NCBI RefSeq assembly: GCF_958453765.1
Contig: NZ_CAUDZA010000002.1
Coordinates: forward strand, 1-64,000
Source of the DNA: Phascolarctobacterium_A succinatutens_B
GTDB lineage: Bacteria; Bacillota; Negativicutes; Acidaminococcales; Acidaminococcaceae
Reading direction: 5' to 3'
Length of the DNA: 64,000 nucleotides
The notes beneath the pieces were generated by a model. That model did no database searches, was not told the DNA's origin, and saw only the letters and a list, made by a program, of their open reading frames with translations. Below are positions 27,094-35,592 of this stretch, in pieces. Both the position numbers and the translations under genes were made by a program. Every line of letters begins with the position of its first letter. The stretch's first letter is position 1.

Positions 27094-27765
27094 TTAATCG
27101 ATATCAATAGTATTGCCCGGTTTTACAACAAGCACCTTGCTGTCGGTTTCGTCCTCAACGGCAGCTTTGAAGGCTTCCACGTCCTGAGCGATGGGCGGCC
27201 AGGTGTTGTAATGTACGGGGATAACGTATTTTGCCTGCAGCAGCTTGCATGCGATAAGTGCATCATTGGGGTCCATAGTGAAGTTGCCGCCGATAGGAAG
27301 AACTGCGTATTCAAAAGCATCGAGCTTGGGCAGCAGCTGCATATCGCCGAAGAGTGCGGTGTCACCGGCGAAGTACAGCTTAGTGCCGTAAAAATCAATA
27401 ACGATGCCGCAGGCGTGACCGCCGGGAACGCCGCTGCCGTGGAAGGCCAGTGTCAGGCGTACCTTGCCGAAGGGAAACTTAAAGGTACCACCAAGATGCA
27501 TAGCGTGTGCTTTGCAACCGGCATCCTGCGCCAGACCGCAGATTTCGGCAGTGGAGATGATGGTAGCGTCACAATTTTTGGCGATTTCAAAGGCACTGCC
27601 CAAATGGTCGAAGTGACCGTGGCTGACGAAAATATAATCAACCTTGATGTCTTTGGCGGTGAGTCCTTCCGGATTATCGTCCAGATACGGGTCGAAGATG
27701 ATAGCGGAATTGTTTTTTTCCAGCATAAAGCAGGCGTGGTTGATGAAATGGAATTTTGCGGTCAT
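27094..27765 (-). CDS. UPF0173 metal-dependent hydrolase
   Basis: 223 aa, metallo-beta-lactamase fold. Metal ligands are in FVSHGHFDHLGSA, and further on LAFHGSGVPGGHACG, YFAGDTALFGDM and IPVHYNTWPP. On the minus strand TTAAGGAGGG precedes the ATG. It converges with the recQ gene with only a few bases between the stops. The family has no firm physiological substrate. Confidence 0.92.
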   Translation of the reverse strand: MTAKFHFINHACFMLEKNNSAIIFDPYLDDNPEGLTAKDIKVDYIFVSHGHFDHLGSAFEIAKNCDATIISTAEICGLAQDAGCKAHAMHLGGTFKFPFGKVRLTLAFHGSGVPGGHACGIVIDFYGTKLYFAGDTALFGDMQLLPKLDAFEYAVLPIGGNFTMDPNDALIACKLLQAKYVIPVHYNTWPPIAQDVEAFKAAVEDETDSKVLVVKPGNTIDID

Positions 27766-27963
27766 AATTTTCCCTCCTTAATTTGTCAGGCATATAGCTG
27801 TTTACTGTAAAAATTATTAGCAGCGCTTAGCTGTAATCTTATAAATATTATAGCTTAAATCTACTTTTTTGTGAATTCCTCACTGCAGGGGTGGGAAAAA
27901 CTTTACAATTTTGCCTTATGTGCGGTAAAATTGATAGCGTGATATATATAGGAGTAATGCGCT

Positions 27964-28911
27964 ATGAACTATAAAAAAATTACTTTTGCATGTGTTCTGT
28001 TGGGCCTGTCGCTGTATGCCGGTGTGTGTGCGGCAACCGTGCGCGAGATGGCTGATGAAACACCGGCCTCCAGGCAGACAATTATCGCTGATAAAAAGGA
28101 TAAGAAGCTGCTGAACAAAAAGCAGCGCGCTGTCCAAATAACTCAGGAAAAGGATAAAATCGTTGTATCTACCAAACCGGTGGCTAAACCGCCTGCCGGT
28201 ACGATAAATGTTCCTGCCGCTCAGCGTCCGTCACTGCTGCAGGAGAAGGACGGCAAGTTTTATTTTTCCGGGACACAGCTGCCGGACGATTACCGCAATA
28301 TCGCTATTTACGGTGAGGCGATTGCCAGCAAGGCGCAGGCTATTGCCTATATTTTGGCGGCTAACCCGGCTGTGAAGCTGGCCTGCCCGGTAGAGGAGCT
28401 GGTGGAGCTGTACTGGCAGGAGGCCAAGCGTGAAAACGTGCGTCCCGACCTTGCACTGGCGCAATCGTTGGTGGAAACAGGTGCTTACCGCTATGGCGGT
28501 GATGTGCTGCATCATCAGAACAATTTCTGCGGTCTCGGTACTATCGGCGGCGGTGTGCGCGGTGCGTCCTTTGCTACGCCGCAAATGGGAGTGCGTGCGC
28601 ATATCCAGCATCTGCTGGCTTATACGCAGACGAAGCGCCCTTCAACCGATATTGTCGATCCGCGCTATGATCTGGCGCATAATATCCGCCTGGAGCGCGG
28701 TGTTGTCAACACCTGGTACGGGTTGAACGGTACTTGGGCGATGGGCTCGCTGTATTGCGAAAAGATTATGGCTACATATCAGAAAATCTTGGCACAGCAG
28801 CCTGTTGAGCCGGAGATTAAGCCTGCACCGGCTGAACCGGTTAAGGAAAAGAATAAAAAGAAACGCAGTATGAAGCAGAGAGTTTCCGAAATACTGCAGG
28901 AGAAAAAATAA
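27964..28911 (+). CDS. Secreted glucosaminidase-domain protein (GH73-like)
   Basis: 315 aa. A signal peptide (KKITFACVLLGLSLYAGVCA) is followed by a Lys-rich linker. The catalytic domain (about 135-270) has AKRENVRPDLALAQSLVETG with the probable general-acid Glu, NNFCGLGTIGGGVRG and FATPQMGVRAHIQHLLAY, as in bacterial N-acetylglucosaminidases that cut peptidoglycan. The tail is rich in Pro and Lys. It is presumably periplasmic and active in cell-wall turnover. GGAGTAATGC precedes the ATG. Confidence 0.88.
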   Translation: MNYKKITFACVLLGLSLYAGVCAATVREMADETPASRQTIIADKKDKKLLNKKQRAVQITQEKDKIVVSTKPVAKPPAGTINVPAAQRPSLLQEKDGKFYFSGTQLPDDYRNIAIYGEAIASKAQAIAYILAANPAVKLACPVEELVELYWQEAKRENVRPDLALAQSLVETGAYRYGGDVLHHQNNFCGLGTIGGGVRGASFATPQMGVRAHIQHLLAYTQTKRPSTDIVDPRYDLAHNIRLERGVVNTWYGLNGTWAMGSLYCEKIMATYQKILAQQPVEPEIKPAPAEPVKEKNKKKRSMKQRVSEILQEKK

Positions 28912-28954
28912 ATTAACGACTGCGCAGCAGTCAGCTGAGGAGGCATTCAGTAAA

Positions 28955-29434
28955 ATGCATATAGTTTTAGTTGAACCGGAAATTCCCAGCAATACCGGTA
29001 ATATTGCACGTCTGTGCGCAGCAACCGGCTGCCACCTGCATTTGGTCCGTCCGCTTGGTTTTTCCGTGGAGGATAAATATTTGAAGCGTGCAGGTCTGGA
29101 TTATTGGCATCTTGTTGATATCCATTATTATGACAGCGTTTATGAGGTGCTGGAAAAATATAAGGATAACCCCAAGTATTTCCTGACGACAAAGGCACAC
29201 AGCTCTTATGCCGATGTGCAGTATGCTCAGGACAGCCTGCTGATTTTCGGCAAGGAAACTGCCGGCCTGCCGGAAACCTTGCTGCACGAATATCCCGAAA
29301 GCTGCATCCGTATTCCGATGATTGAGGATGCTCGCTCTTTGAATCTGTCCAATTCCGTGGCGATTGTGGCTTATGAGGCTCTGCGCCAGAACGGCTTTGC
29401 TGATTTAACCCTTTATGGAGGAGAATATAAATGA
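28955..29434 (+). CDS. trmL: tRNA (cytidine(34)-2'-O)-methyltransferase TrmL
   Basis: 159 aa SPOUT methyltransferase that modifies the wobble base of leucine tRNAs. Motifs are EPEIPSNTGNIARLCAATG, LLIFGKETAGLPETLL, IRIPMIEDARSLNLSNS and VAIVAYEALRQ, the knotted SAM-binding region. GAGGAGG precedes the start. The stop overlaps the next gene by 4 nt (ATGA). Confidence 0.94.
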   Translation: MHIVLVEPEIPSNTGNIARLCAATGCHLHLVRPLGFSVEDKYLKRAGLDYWHLVDIHYYDSVYEVLEKYKDNPKYFLTTKAHSSYADVQYAQDSLLIFGKETAGLPETLLHEYPESCIRIPMIEDARSLNLSNSVAIVAYEALRQNGFADLTLYGGEYK

Positions 29435-29787
29435 TAATTATCAAGGAATTTGATTTTGACGCTGCGCATTATCTGCCTGCGTATAACGGCAAGTGCGAGC
29501 ATTTGCACGGTCATACCTATAAGCTGGTGGTAAAGGTGGAGGGCACTCCCGACCACGAGGGTATGGTTATTGATTTCATCAAGCTGAAGAATCTGGTGAA
29601 GGACGAGGTGCTGGCACATTTGGACCACGCCTGCCTGAATGATATTCTGCCGGTGCCTTCCGCAGAAAATATTAGCGTCTGGGTTTGGAATAAGCTGGTT
29701 GAGCTGCTGAAGAGCGACCATTATCATTTATATGAAGTAGAAGTTTGGGAAACTCGCACCAGTGGCTGCGTTTACAGAGGTGAATGA
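29431..29787 (+). CDS. queD: 6-pyruvoyl-tetrahydropterin synthase family protein (QueD-like)
   Basis: 118 aa. Zinc and catalytic residues are in FDAAHYLPAYNGKCEHLHGHTY (Cys of the C-x3-HGH motif), VIDFIKLK, LDHACLN, PSAENI and VEVWET. QueD makes 6-carboxytetrahydropterin for queuosine, but this gene lies directly before folE2-folP-folK, and no folB is present. In some bacteria PTPS paralogues replace FolB, so a folate role is a real alternative; the motif retains the QueD-type Cys. No queC or queE in the window. Confidence 0.88.
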   Translation: MIIIKEFDFDAAHYLPAYNGKCEHLHGHTYKLVVKVEGTPDHEGMVIDFIKLKNLVKDEVLAHLDHACLNDILPVPSAENISVWVWNKLVELLKSDHYHLYEVEVWETRTSGCVYRGE

Positions 29788-29788
29788 C

Positions 29789-30565
29789 GTGAAGGATGTA
29801 CAAAGCGAAAAGGATTTACGCAATATTCCTTTGAAGCATGTGGGAATAAAGGGACTGCGCTGGCCGATTGAGCTGCGTGATAAAGCACGCGGTACGCAGC
29901 ACAGCGTAGCGGAGGTAACTCTGGCGGTTGATTTGCCGCATGATATGCGCGGTACGCACATGAGCCGTTTTGTGGAATGTTTGCGTACTCTCGGCCCTGT
30001 AGGCCTCGCTGATGTGGAGGCTATTTTGGACCAGCTGAAGCAGCATCTGCAGGCGGAAAGAGCTTTTATCGAGCTGAAGTTCCCGTATTTTGTGACGAAG
30101 AAGGCTCCTGTGAGCGGCATGGAAGCGCCGTTGGATATTGATTGCGTGTATAAGGCCGAGAAGGGCGAGAAGCTGCGTTGGCGTATTACAGCTGTTGTGC
30201 CGGTGCAGACGCTGTGCCCCTGCTCTAAGGAAATCAGCGAATACGGTGCGCATAACCAACGTGCCTGGGCGAAGCTGGAGGTTGAGGCGCAGGAAATGGT
30301 ATGGCTGGAGGAGCTGGTGGAATATGCCGAGGCTTCCGCAAGTACGCCGCTTTATGGCCTTTTGAAGCGCCCTGACGAAAAATACGTTACGGAGCATGCT
30401 TATGAGAATCCGCGTTTTGTAGAGGATGCCGTGCGTGAGGTTGCTTTACGTCTGGAGGCGGATAAGCGCATTACCTGGTATCGTGCAGAGGTGGAGAGCA
30501 TGGAAAGCATCCATAATCATAACGCCTTTGCTGTTGTGGAAAAAGGTGAGAATGAATGTTATTAA
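29789..30565 (+). CDS. folE2: GTP cyclohydrolase I type 2 (FolE2)
   Basis: About 258 aa. It makes 7,8-dihydroneopterin triphosphate, the first step of folate synthesis, independently of FolE. The diagnostic Cys motif is TLCPCSKEISEYGAHNQR; VGIKGLRWPIELRD and SIHNHNAFA are also typical. I choose GTG 29789, 8 nt behind AGAGG; an in-frame GTG at 29762 would overlap queD. It overlaps folP by 10 nt. Confidence 0.94.
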   Translation: MKDVQSEKDLRNIPLKHVGIKGLRWPIELRDKARGTQHSVAEVTLAVDLPHDMRGTHMSRFVECLRTLGPVGLADVEAILDQLKQHLQAERAFIELKFPYFVTKKAPVSGMEAPLDIDCVYKAEKGEKLRWRITAVVPVQTLCPCSKEISEYGAHNQRAWAKLEVEAQEMVWLEELVEYAEASASTPLYGLLKRPDEKYVTEHAYENPRFVEDAVREVALRLEADKRITWYRAEVESMESIHNHNAFAVVEKGENECY

Positions 30566-31749
30566 AGGTTAACCGTGAAGGCTTGGAGGCAGCGCTGGCA
30601 AGCATCGGCGCTCATGCCGACAGTCTGCCTATTTTTGCGCATAAGGCGGAGATTATTCCGTTCAAGCTGCTGGGTGTGCGTACTCCGGCGGCGAATATTA
30701 TCAAGCAGGAGATGCTGGCAGTGGGCGGCGACGCTGTAACGCCCGTCGGCGCTGTTACCTGCGCTGCAAAGTATGTTGATATCCTGCTTTTGGGTACGCT
30801 GAAGCATTATAAGGTACTGCTGAAGAAGATGGCGCAGATGCCTTATTTTGGTATCCCTCAGGCTGCTGCCGATCTGGAAATGGCGCTGACGCCGCAAAAG
30901 CTGTGCACTGCGCTGGCTGACGGCCGCGTGCTGACCTATGAGAAGATGTGCGTGATGGGCATTTTGAACGTTACGCCCGATTCCTTTTACGAGGGCAGCC
31001 GTGTGCCCGCTATGGAGGAGCTGGTGGCACGTGCCGGCAGAATGCTTGCTGCGGGTGCCGGTGTGCTGGATATCGGCGGTGAGTCTACCCGTCCGGGCAG
31101 CGACAGCGTTGATGGGGAGGAGGAGCGCCGCCGCGTAGTTCCTGCGATTGCTGCTTTGCGCAAGGCTTATCCCGATGCTGTTATTTCTATTGATACATAT
31201 CGTGCGGATACGGCGGAGGCAGCTATTGCTGCCGGTGCTGATATTATCAACGATATCAGCGCGATGGAGGCTGACCCGCGCATGGCGGATGTGGTTGTGG
31301 CTACTAAAGCGCCGATTATCCTTATGCATATGCGCGGTACGCCGAAGAATATGCAGCAGAACTGCGAGTACAAGGATGTTGTGCAGGAGGTTGCCGTTTA
31401 TCTGGCGCAGAGGGCGCAGCTTTTGCGTGAGCGCGGTGTGAGTGCTGATAAGATTATTCTGGATCCCGGTATCGGCTTTGCCAAGAATGTGGAGCAGAAT
31501 TTGCTGTTGATGCGTGATTTGAAGGCTTTGACGAGCTATGGCTATCCTGTGCTGCTGGCGGCTTCGCGTAAGAGTACGCTTGGTGCTGTGCTGGGCGGTG
31601 TGCCGGCGGAGCAGCGCTTGGAGGGGACGATTGCGACGAGCCTGCAGGCGATTTACGCGGGGGCACAGATGGTGCGCGTGCATGATGTTGAGGAGAATGT
31701 GCGGGCGATTCGCACAATGGAAGCTATTTTGCGCGGCAGTGCGGAGTAA
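30556..31749 (+). CDS. folP: Dihydropteroate synthase with N-terminal extension
   Basis: 397 aa, about 130 longer than the minimal enzyme. The catalytic TIM barrel starts near residue 134 with MGILNVTPDSFYEGS and continues with LDIGGESTRPGSDSV, DIINDIS, ILMHMRG, IILDPGIGFAKNVEQN and LLAASRKSTLG. It condenses p-aminobenzoate with the pterin pyrophosphate. The first 130 residues (FKLLGVRTPAANIIKQEM and so on) are an extra domain of unknown role. Translation is coupled to folE2. Confidence 0.94.
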   Translation: MLLKVNREGLEAALASIGAHADSLPIFAHKAEIIPFKLLGVRTPAANIIKQEMLAVGGDAVTPVGAVTCAAKYVDILLLGTLKHYKVLLKKMAQMPYFGIPQAAADLEMALTPQKLCTALADGRVLTYEKMCVMGILNVTPDSFYEGSRVPAMEELVARAGRMLAAGAGVLDIGGESTRPGSDSVDGEEERRRVVPAIAALRKAYPDAVISIDTYRADTAEAAIAAGADIINDISAMEADPRMADVVVATKAPIILMHMRGTPKNMQQNCEYKDVVQEVAVYLAQRAQLLRERGVSADKIILDPGIGFAKNVEQNLLLMRDLKALTSYGYPVLLAASRKSTLGAVLGGVPAEQRLEGTIATSLQAIYAGAQMVRVHDVEENVRAIRTMEAILRGSAE

Positions 31750-31769
31750 TTTCGTTAAAGTGATTACTT

Positions 31770-32008
31770 AGCAATTATCTGTCGCGCTGCGACGGAATAG
31801 TGACATAAGCAATTATTTATCGCGGTGGAAGCATAAAAATTTTAGGCAATAAGTGCTTGGAACAAAAGAAATTGCAATACTGTTTGAGCGCTAAGCTGAC
31901 TTGTGTAGAAAAATACTACGCATAGCGCGAGTTTATTGCAATTTCGTCTTTGTTCCGCACGAAATTGCCGTTAAGAAATTTTTCGCTGTAACGCGATAGA
32001 TAATTGCT
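31770..32008. repeat. Large imperfect palindrome between folP and folK
   Basis: The outer ends AGCAATTATTTATCGCG (31808-31824) and CGCGATAGATAATTGCT (31992-32008) are inverted copies; a second left end lies at 31770-31786. Inside, the stretch around GGAACAAAAGAAATTGCAAT (31859-31878) is mirrored by the stretch ending GTCTTTGTTCC, then TGTTTGAGCGCTAAG is mirrored by the complement of CATAGCGCGAGTTTA. The whole folds into one long interrupted hairpin with a loop near 31894-31920. It has no gene. It resembles a MITE or other dispersed palindromic element. Confidence 0.75.
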
Positions 32009-32047
32009 GCGTCTACCATCATCACATCAAAAGAACAGGAGTCGGAT

Positions 32048-32506
32048 ATGGCTATTGCATATGTTGCCTTGGGCAGTAACCTTGGCGATAAGAAAAAGAA
32101 TTTACAGAGCGCGCTGATGCTGCTGATGCAGCAGGGCGTGGAGGTACTGCAGGTTTCGGGCTATTTTGCTACGGAGCCTTACGGTGTGACGGACCAGCCG
32201 CAGTTTTTGAATGCTGTGTGCAGGGTGCGCACTAATCTGGAGCCTGTGGCGCTTTTGCGTACACTTTTGGCAACGGAGCTGGCGATGGGGCGTGTGCGCC
32301 TGCGTCATTGGGGCGAGCGCAATATTGATCTGGATTTGCTGCTTTACGAAAATGTTGTGATGCAGACACCGGAGCTTACGCTGCCGCATCCCGATATGCA
32401 GAACAGGGATTTTGTGCTGCTGCCGTTACTGGATATTGCACCGGAGCTGGTACATCCGCTGTTGCATAAAACTGTGCGTGAAATGGCGGCGGCGCTGAAC
32501 AAATAA
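32048..32506 (+). CDS. folK: HPPK, 2-amino-4-hydroxy-6-hydroxymethyl-dihydropteridine pyrophosphokinase
   Basis: 152 aa, normal length for stand-alone HPPK. It pyrophosphorylates the pterin that FolP uses. Motifs are YVALGSNLGDKKKNLQSAL, QPQFLNAVC, RHWGERNIDLDLLLY and LPHPDMQNRDFVLLPL. The ORF contains no fused FolB domain. It belongs to the folate run but is separated from folP by the 300-nt palindromic element. Confidence 0.96.
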   Translation: MAIAYVALGSNLGDKKKNLQSALMLLMQQGVEVLQVSGYFATEPYGVTDQPQFLNAVCRVRTNLEPVALLRTLLATELAMGRVRLRHWGERNIDLDLLLYENVVMQTPELTLPHPDMQNRDFVLLPLLDIAPELVHPLLHKTVREMAAALNK

Positions 32507-32587
32507 TGCCGCAGCACGAGCGATTTGTTTTACAGCAAATATGCGCTTGTGCTATAATTAAGAAAAAACATCTGGCAGGAGGTAGCT

Positions 32588-32989
32588 ATGAGAATAGATG
32601 GTGCCGGCGGTTGCTTTGATAACCGTCTTTATGAAGTTGATATTGATGTAGCTTGGAATATTGCCTTGCTATGCGTCAATGAGATGGGTGTAACTATTGA
32701 TGAGCAGGATGATGCTGCACATCAGCTGCACTTCCATAACAAGAAAAAAATTATGCAGCTGGCTATGCAGTCTTTGGATGAAGAAACCGTACAGGTTATC
32801 ATGGACTCCACTAAGGAGCGTCTGCAGATTTATAACTGGAAGCGCGAGGACAAAGAGGTTAACCAGTTCTATGAGCTGTTCGAAAAGAAGCTCACAGAAT
32901 ACCGTGCCTTTATTTTGTGCCCGAACTGCTCCGCAAAAATCAGCTCTTTGGTTAAATTCTGCCCCGAGTGCGGCTGCAAAGTAAAATAA
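32588..32989 (+). CDS. Protein with C-terminal zinc ribbon, unknown
   Basis: 133 aa. Residues 1-105 have no motif I recognise; they look like a mixed alpha/beta domain. The end is a zinc ribbon: LCPNCSAKISSL and FCPECGCKVK. GGCAGGAGG precedes the ATG, and a TATAAT-like box lies about 30 nt further upstream. Function unknown. Confidence 0.78.
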   Translation: MRIDGAGGCFDNRLYEVDIDVAWNIALLCVNEMGVTIDEQDDAAHQLHFHNKKKIMQLAMQSLDEETVQVIMDSTKERLQIYNWKREDKEVNQFYELFEKKLTEYRAFILCPNCSAKISSLVKFCPECGCKVK

Positions 32990-33002
32990 TATGTTATAGA
33001 AA

Positions 33003-33050
33003 AAAGGCTCCCCTTGGGGGGAGCTGTCAGCGAAGCTGACTGAGAGGGGT
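33003..33050. repeat. Short palindromic intergenic repeat
   Basis: Contains GTCAGC-GAA-GCTGAC and flanking G- and C-rich arms (GCTCCCC and GAGAGGGG). This kind of sequence is commonly seen dispersed in Firmicutes genomes; in this window I see one copy. Confidence 0.5.
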
Positions 33051-33160
33051 TCGCACGAAAAGAACTGCTTCTCTCTGTTATTGTTGCGCTATGTCGCATC
33101 TTTAAACCAAGTGTACTTGAAGAAAGTTGCTGTTAGATGTAAATAGCACAAAAAAAGAAA

Positions 33161-33182
33161 CCAAATACCGATTGGTATTTGG
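33161..33182 (-). terminator. Terminator of rpmB
   Basis: CCAAATACC-GATT-GGTATTTGG, a perfect 9-bp stem. On the minus strand it is followed by a T-rich run (complement of AAAAAAAGAAA). The plus side also has TTCTTTTT, so it may work in both directions. Confidence 0.85.
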
Positions 33183-33204
33183 CTTCTTTTTAAATCCGAA
33201 CGGA

Positions 33205-33396
33205 TTAGATTGCGCGGTTAACTTTACCGGAACGCAGGCAACGGGTGCAAACGTTCAAGCGTTTAACAGAACCTTCAACAACTGCTCTTACTTGTTGAAT
33301 ATTCGGGTTCCAAGCACGTTTGGTGTGTCTATTGGAGTGGCTGACGTTGTTGCCAGCGAGTTTTCCTTTACCGCAGATTTCGCAGATAGATGCCAT
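33205..33396 (-). CDS. rpmB: Ribosomal protein bL28
   Basis: 63 aa, normal length. It starts MASICEICGKG and contains a zinc-ribbon-like Cys set (CEIC and CTRC), with VSHSNRHTKRAWNPNIQ. The start is ATG 33396, behind GGAGGTGGG on the minus strand; the longer upstream frame has no ribosome-binding site. Confidence 0.96.
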   Translation of the reverse strand: MASICEICGKGKLAGNNVSHSNRHTKRAWNPNIQQVRAVVEGSVKRLNVCTRCLRSGKVNRAI

Positions 33397-33516
33397 TGTT
33401 TCCCACCTCCTTAAACGTGATAAGACATAAGGCACATTCAAATTTAACATGAGTATCATACCATAAAGAGCGCAGAAAATCAAGGGAATTTTAAGATAAA
33501 GAGGGTATTTTTATAA

Positions 33517-35577
33517 ATGTGGTGGAAAGAACCTGTAACAACACTAAAAGGTGTAGGTGTAAAAAAGGCAGCTGAGCTGGCTGCTCTTAATATTTTCAGC
33601 GTGGGTGATTTGCTGGAATTTTACCCGCGTCAGGGTGCTTATCTTGATTATGCCAAGCTCAAAACGATTAAGGAGCTTGATGTAGACAACAGTAAGCAGA
33701 TTTTCAAAGCGACCGTTTATCAGGTGAAAAACGGCTACGGTGGCAGCCGCCGCAGCTATACGTCCGTGACGGTGCGTGACGAAACAGGTTATGCCACGCT
33801 GTACTTTTTCGGCGGGCAGCGCTATAAGGCGCAGAAGCTGAAGCCGGATACCGTGCTGCAGATTACGGGCCGCGTAAGGCAGGGGCGCACTACAAAGTCC
33901 GTCAGTGAGGTTGATGTGCAGACCTTGGAGCAGGACGAGGGCAAAACGCCGGGTATTGTACCGGTATATGCTTTGAGCGGTAACCTGACGCAGAAGAACC
34001 TGCGTACTTGGGTAAGCGAGGCGCTGCGCCTGGCAGCAAAGGATTTACCGGAAAGCCTGCCGGCGAAGGTTGTGAGCCAATGCAATTTGCCCGACCGCTA
34101 TACGGCGCTGAAAAATATTCACTTTCCGGAAAGCTGGGAAGCATTGCGACGTGCCAAGCAGCGCTTTGTTTTTGAGGAGCTGTTTTTGCTGCAGTGCGGT
34201 TTGCTTTACTACCGCCAACAGAGCCATGATAACAGAGAAGGCATCAAGCATGCTGTCGACGGTGCGCTTGTTAAAGACGTAATACAGGGACTGCCCTTTG
34301 AGCTGACGGCGGCACAGCAGCAGGCGTGGCGTGAGATTTCGCTGGATATGCAGGATAAGAAGCCTATGCACCGCATTCTGCAAGGCGATGTAGGCAGCGG
34401 CAAGACGGTTATCAGCGCGCTGGCGTTGGCTAAGGCGGTGGAAAACGGTTATCAGGGCTGCATTATGGTGCCTACGGAGATTTTGGCTGCGCAGCATTTT
34501 GAAACGCTGGAGCAATATCTGCAGCCTTACGGTGTGCGTATTGCTTTACTGACTGGCGGTATGCGTGCTAAGGCAAGGCGTGAGCTGCTGCTGAATCTGG
34601 AGCTTGGCCTTGTTGATGTAGTTGTGGGTACGCATGCTCTGCTGGAGGAGGATGTGCGCTTTGCCAATCTGTCGCTGACGGTGACAGACGAGCAGCACCG
34701 CTTCGGCGTAGAGCAGCGTGCACGCCTGTCCAACAAGTCGGCCAATGCTCCCGATGTACTGGTAATGACGGCAACGCCGATTCCGCGTACCTTGGCGCTT
34801 ACTGTTTACGGCGATCTGGATATTTCCGTAATGAAGGGACGTCCGCCGCAGCGCAAGCCGGTGCGGACGCTGTGTTATACGGATGAGCGCCGCCGTGAGG
34901 TGTACGCCGGCCTGGTGCGTCAGGTGCAGGCAGGAAGACAGGCTTATGTTGTCTGCCCGCTGATTGAGGAATCCGATGTTCTGGCTGTGCATAGCGCAGA
35001 AAGAGTATACGAGGAGCTGAAGCGTGATTTTCTGCAGGATATTCCCTGCGCTCTGCTGCATGGCCGGCTGAAGGGTGCGGAGAAGGATGCGATTATGAGC
35101 AGCTTTGCGGCAGGCGAGCTGAAGGTGCTGGTGAGCACTACGGTTATTGAGGTTGGCGTGAACGTGCCCAATGCTACGCTGATGGTGATTGAAAATGCGG
35201 AGCGCTTCGGCTTGGCACAGCTGCATCAGCTGCGCGGACGTGTAGGACGCGGCAGCGAGCAATCCTACTGCGTGCTGCTGACGGCCGCCGATTTGCCGGA
35301 GGCATTGGCGCGACTGAACGTACTGCATGAGAGCGAGGACGGCTTTTATCTTGCGGAAAAGGATATGGAGCAGCGCGGTGCAGGCCAGCTCTTCGGCTTA
35401 AAGCAGCATGGCTTGCCAGATTTGCGAATTGCTGATATAATGCGAGATGTTGACGTAATTGCGCAGGTTCGCCAACTGGCGCAGGCGCAGCTGCGTACGC
35501 CGGAGGACTGGGCGGAAATCCGTCGTCTGGTGGAAATGCAGTTTGGCGAACGCTTTAATATGATTTTCAATACTTAA
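33517..35577 (+). CDS. recG: ATP-dependent DNA helicase RecG
   Basis: 686 aa, normal length. RecG remodels stalled forks and branched DNA. The N-terminal wedge domain with its OB fold (to about residue 165) is followed by the helicase core: QGDVGSGKTVIS (Walker A near 290-296), TDEQHRFGVEQR (DEQH box), MTATPIPRTLALT, STTVIEVGVNVPNA and QLHQLRGRVGRG. It is divergent to rpmB and followed closely by the VTT gene. Confidence 0.96.
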   Translation: MWWKEPVTTLKGVGVKKAAELAALNIFSVGDLLEFYPRQGAYLDYAKLKTIKELDVDNSKQIFKATVYQVKNGYGGSRRSYTSVTVRDETGYATLYFFGGQRYKAQKLKPDTVLQITGRVRQGRTTKSVSEVDVQTLEQDEGKTPGIVPVYALSGNLTQKNLRTWVSEALRLAAKDLPESLPAKVVSQCNLPDRYTALKNIHFPESWEALRRAKQRFVFEELFLLQCGLLYYRQQSHDNREGIKHAVDGALVKDVIQGLPFELTAAQQQAWREISLDMQDKKPMHRILQGDVGSGKTVISALALAKAVENGYQGCIMVPTEILAAQHFETLEQYLQPYGVRIALLTGGMRAKARRELLLNLELGLVDVVVGTHALLEEDVRFANLSLTVTDEQHRFGVEQRARLSNKSANAPDVLVMTATPIPRTLALTVYGDLDISVMKGRPPQRKPVRTLCYTDERRREVYAGLVRQVQAGRQAYVVCPLIEESDVLAVHSAERVYEELKRDFLQDIPCALLHGRLKGAEKDAIMSSFAAGELKVLVSTTVIEVGVNVPNATLMVIENAERFGLAQLHQLRGRVGRGSEQSYCVLLTAADLPEALARLNVLHESEDGFYLAEKDMEQRGAGQLFGLKQHGLPDLRIADIMRDVDVIAQVRQLAQAQLRTPEDWAEIRRLVEMQFGERFNMIFNT

Positions 35578-35592
35578 AGAGGTTATAAATAC

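Noticed and set aside
27211..27810. 199-aa plus-strand frame opposite the UPF0173 gene
   Set aside because: The minus-strand frame has the complete metal-ligand motifs and a Shine-Dalgarno; the plus frame has neither.
33127..33414. 95-aa plus-strand frame opposite rpmB
   Set aside because: It is the shadow of the minus-strand bL28 gene and the terminator region, without a ribosome-binding site.
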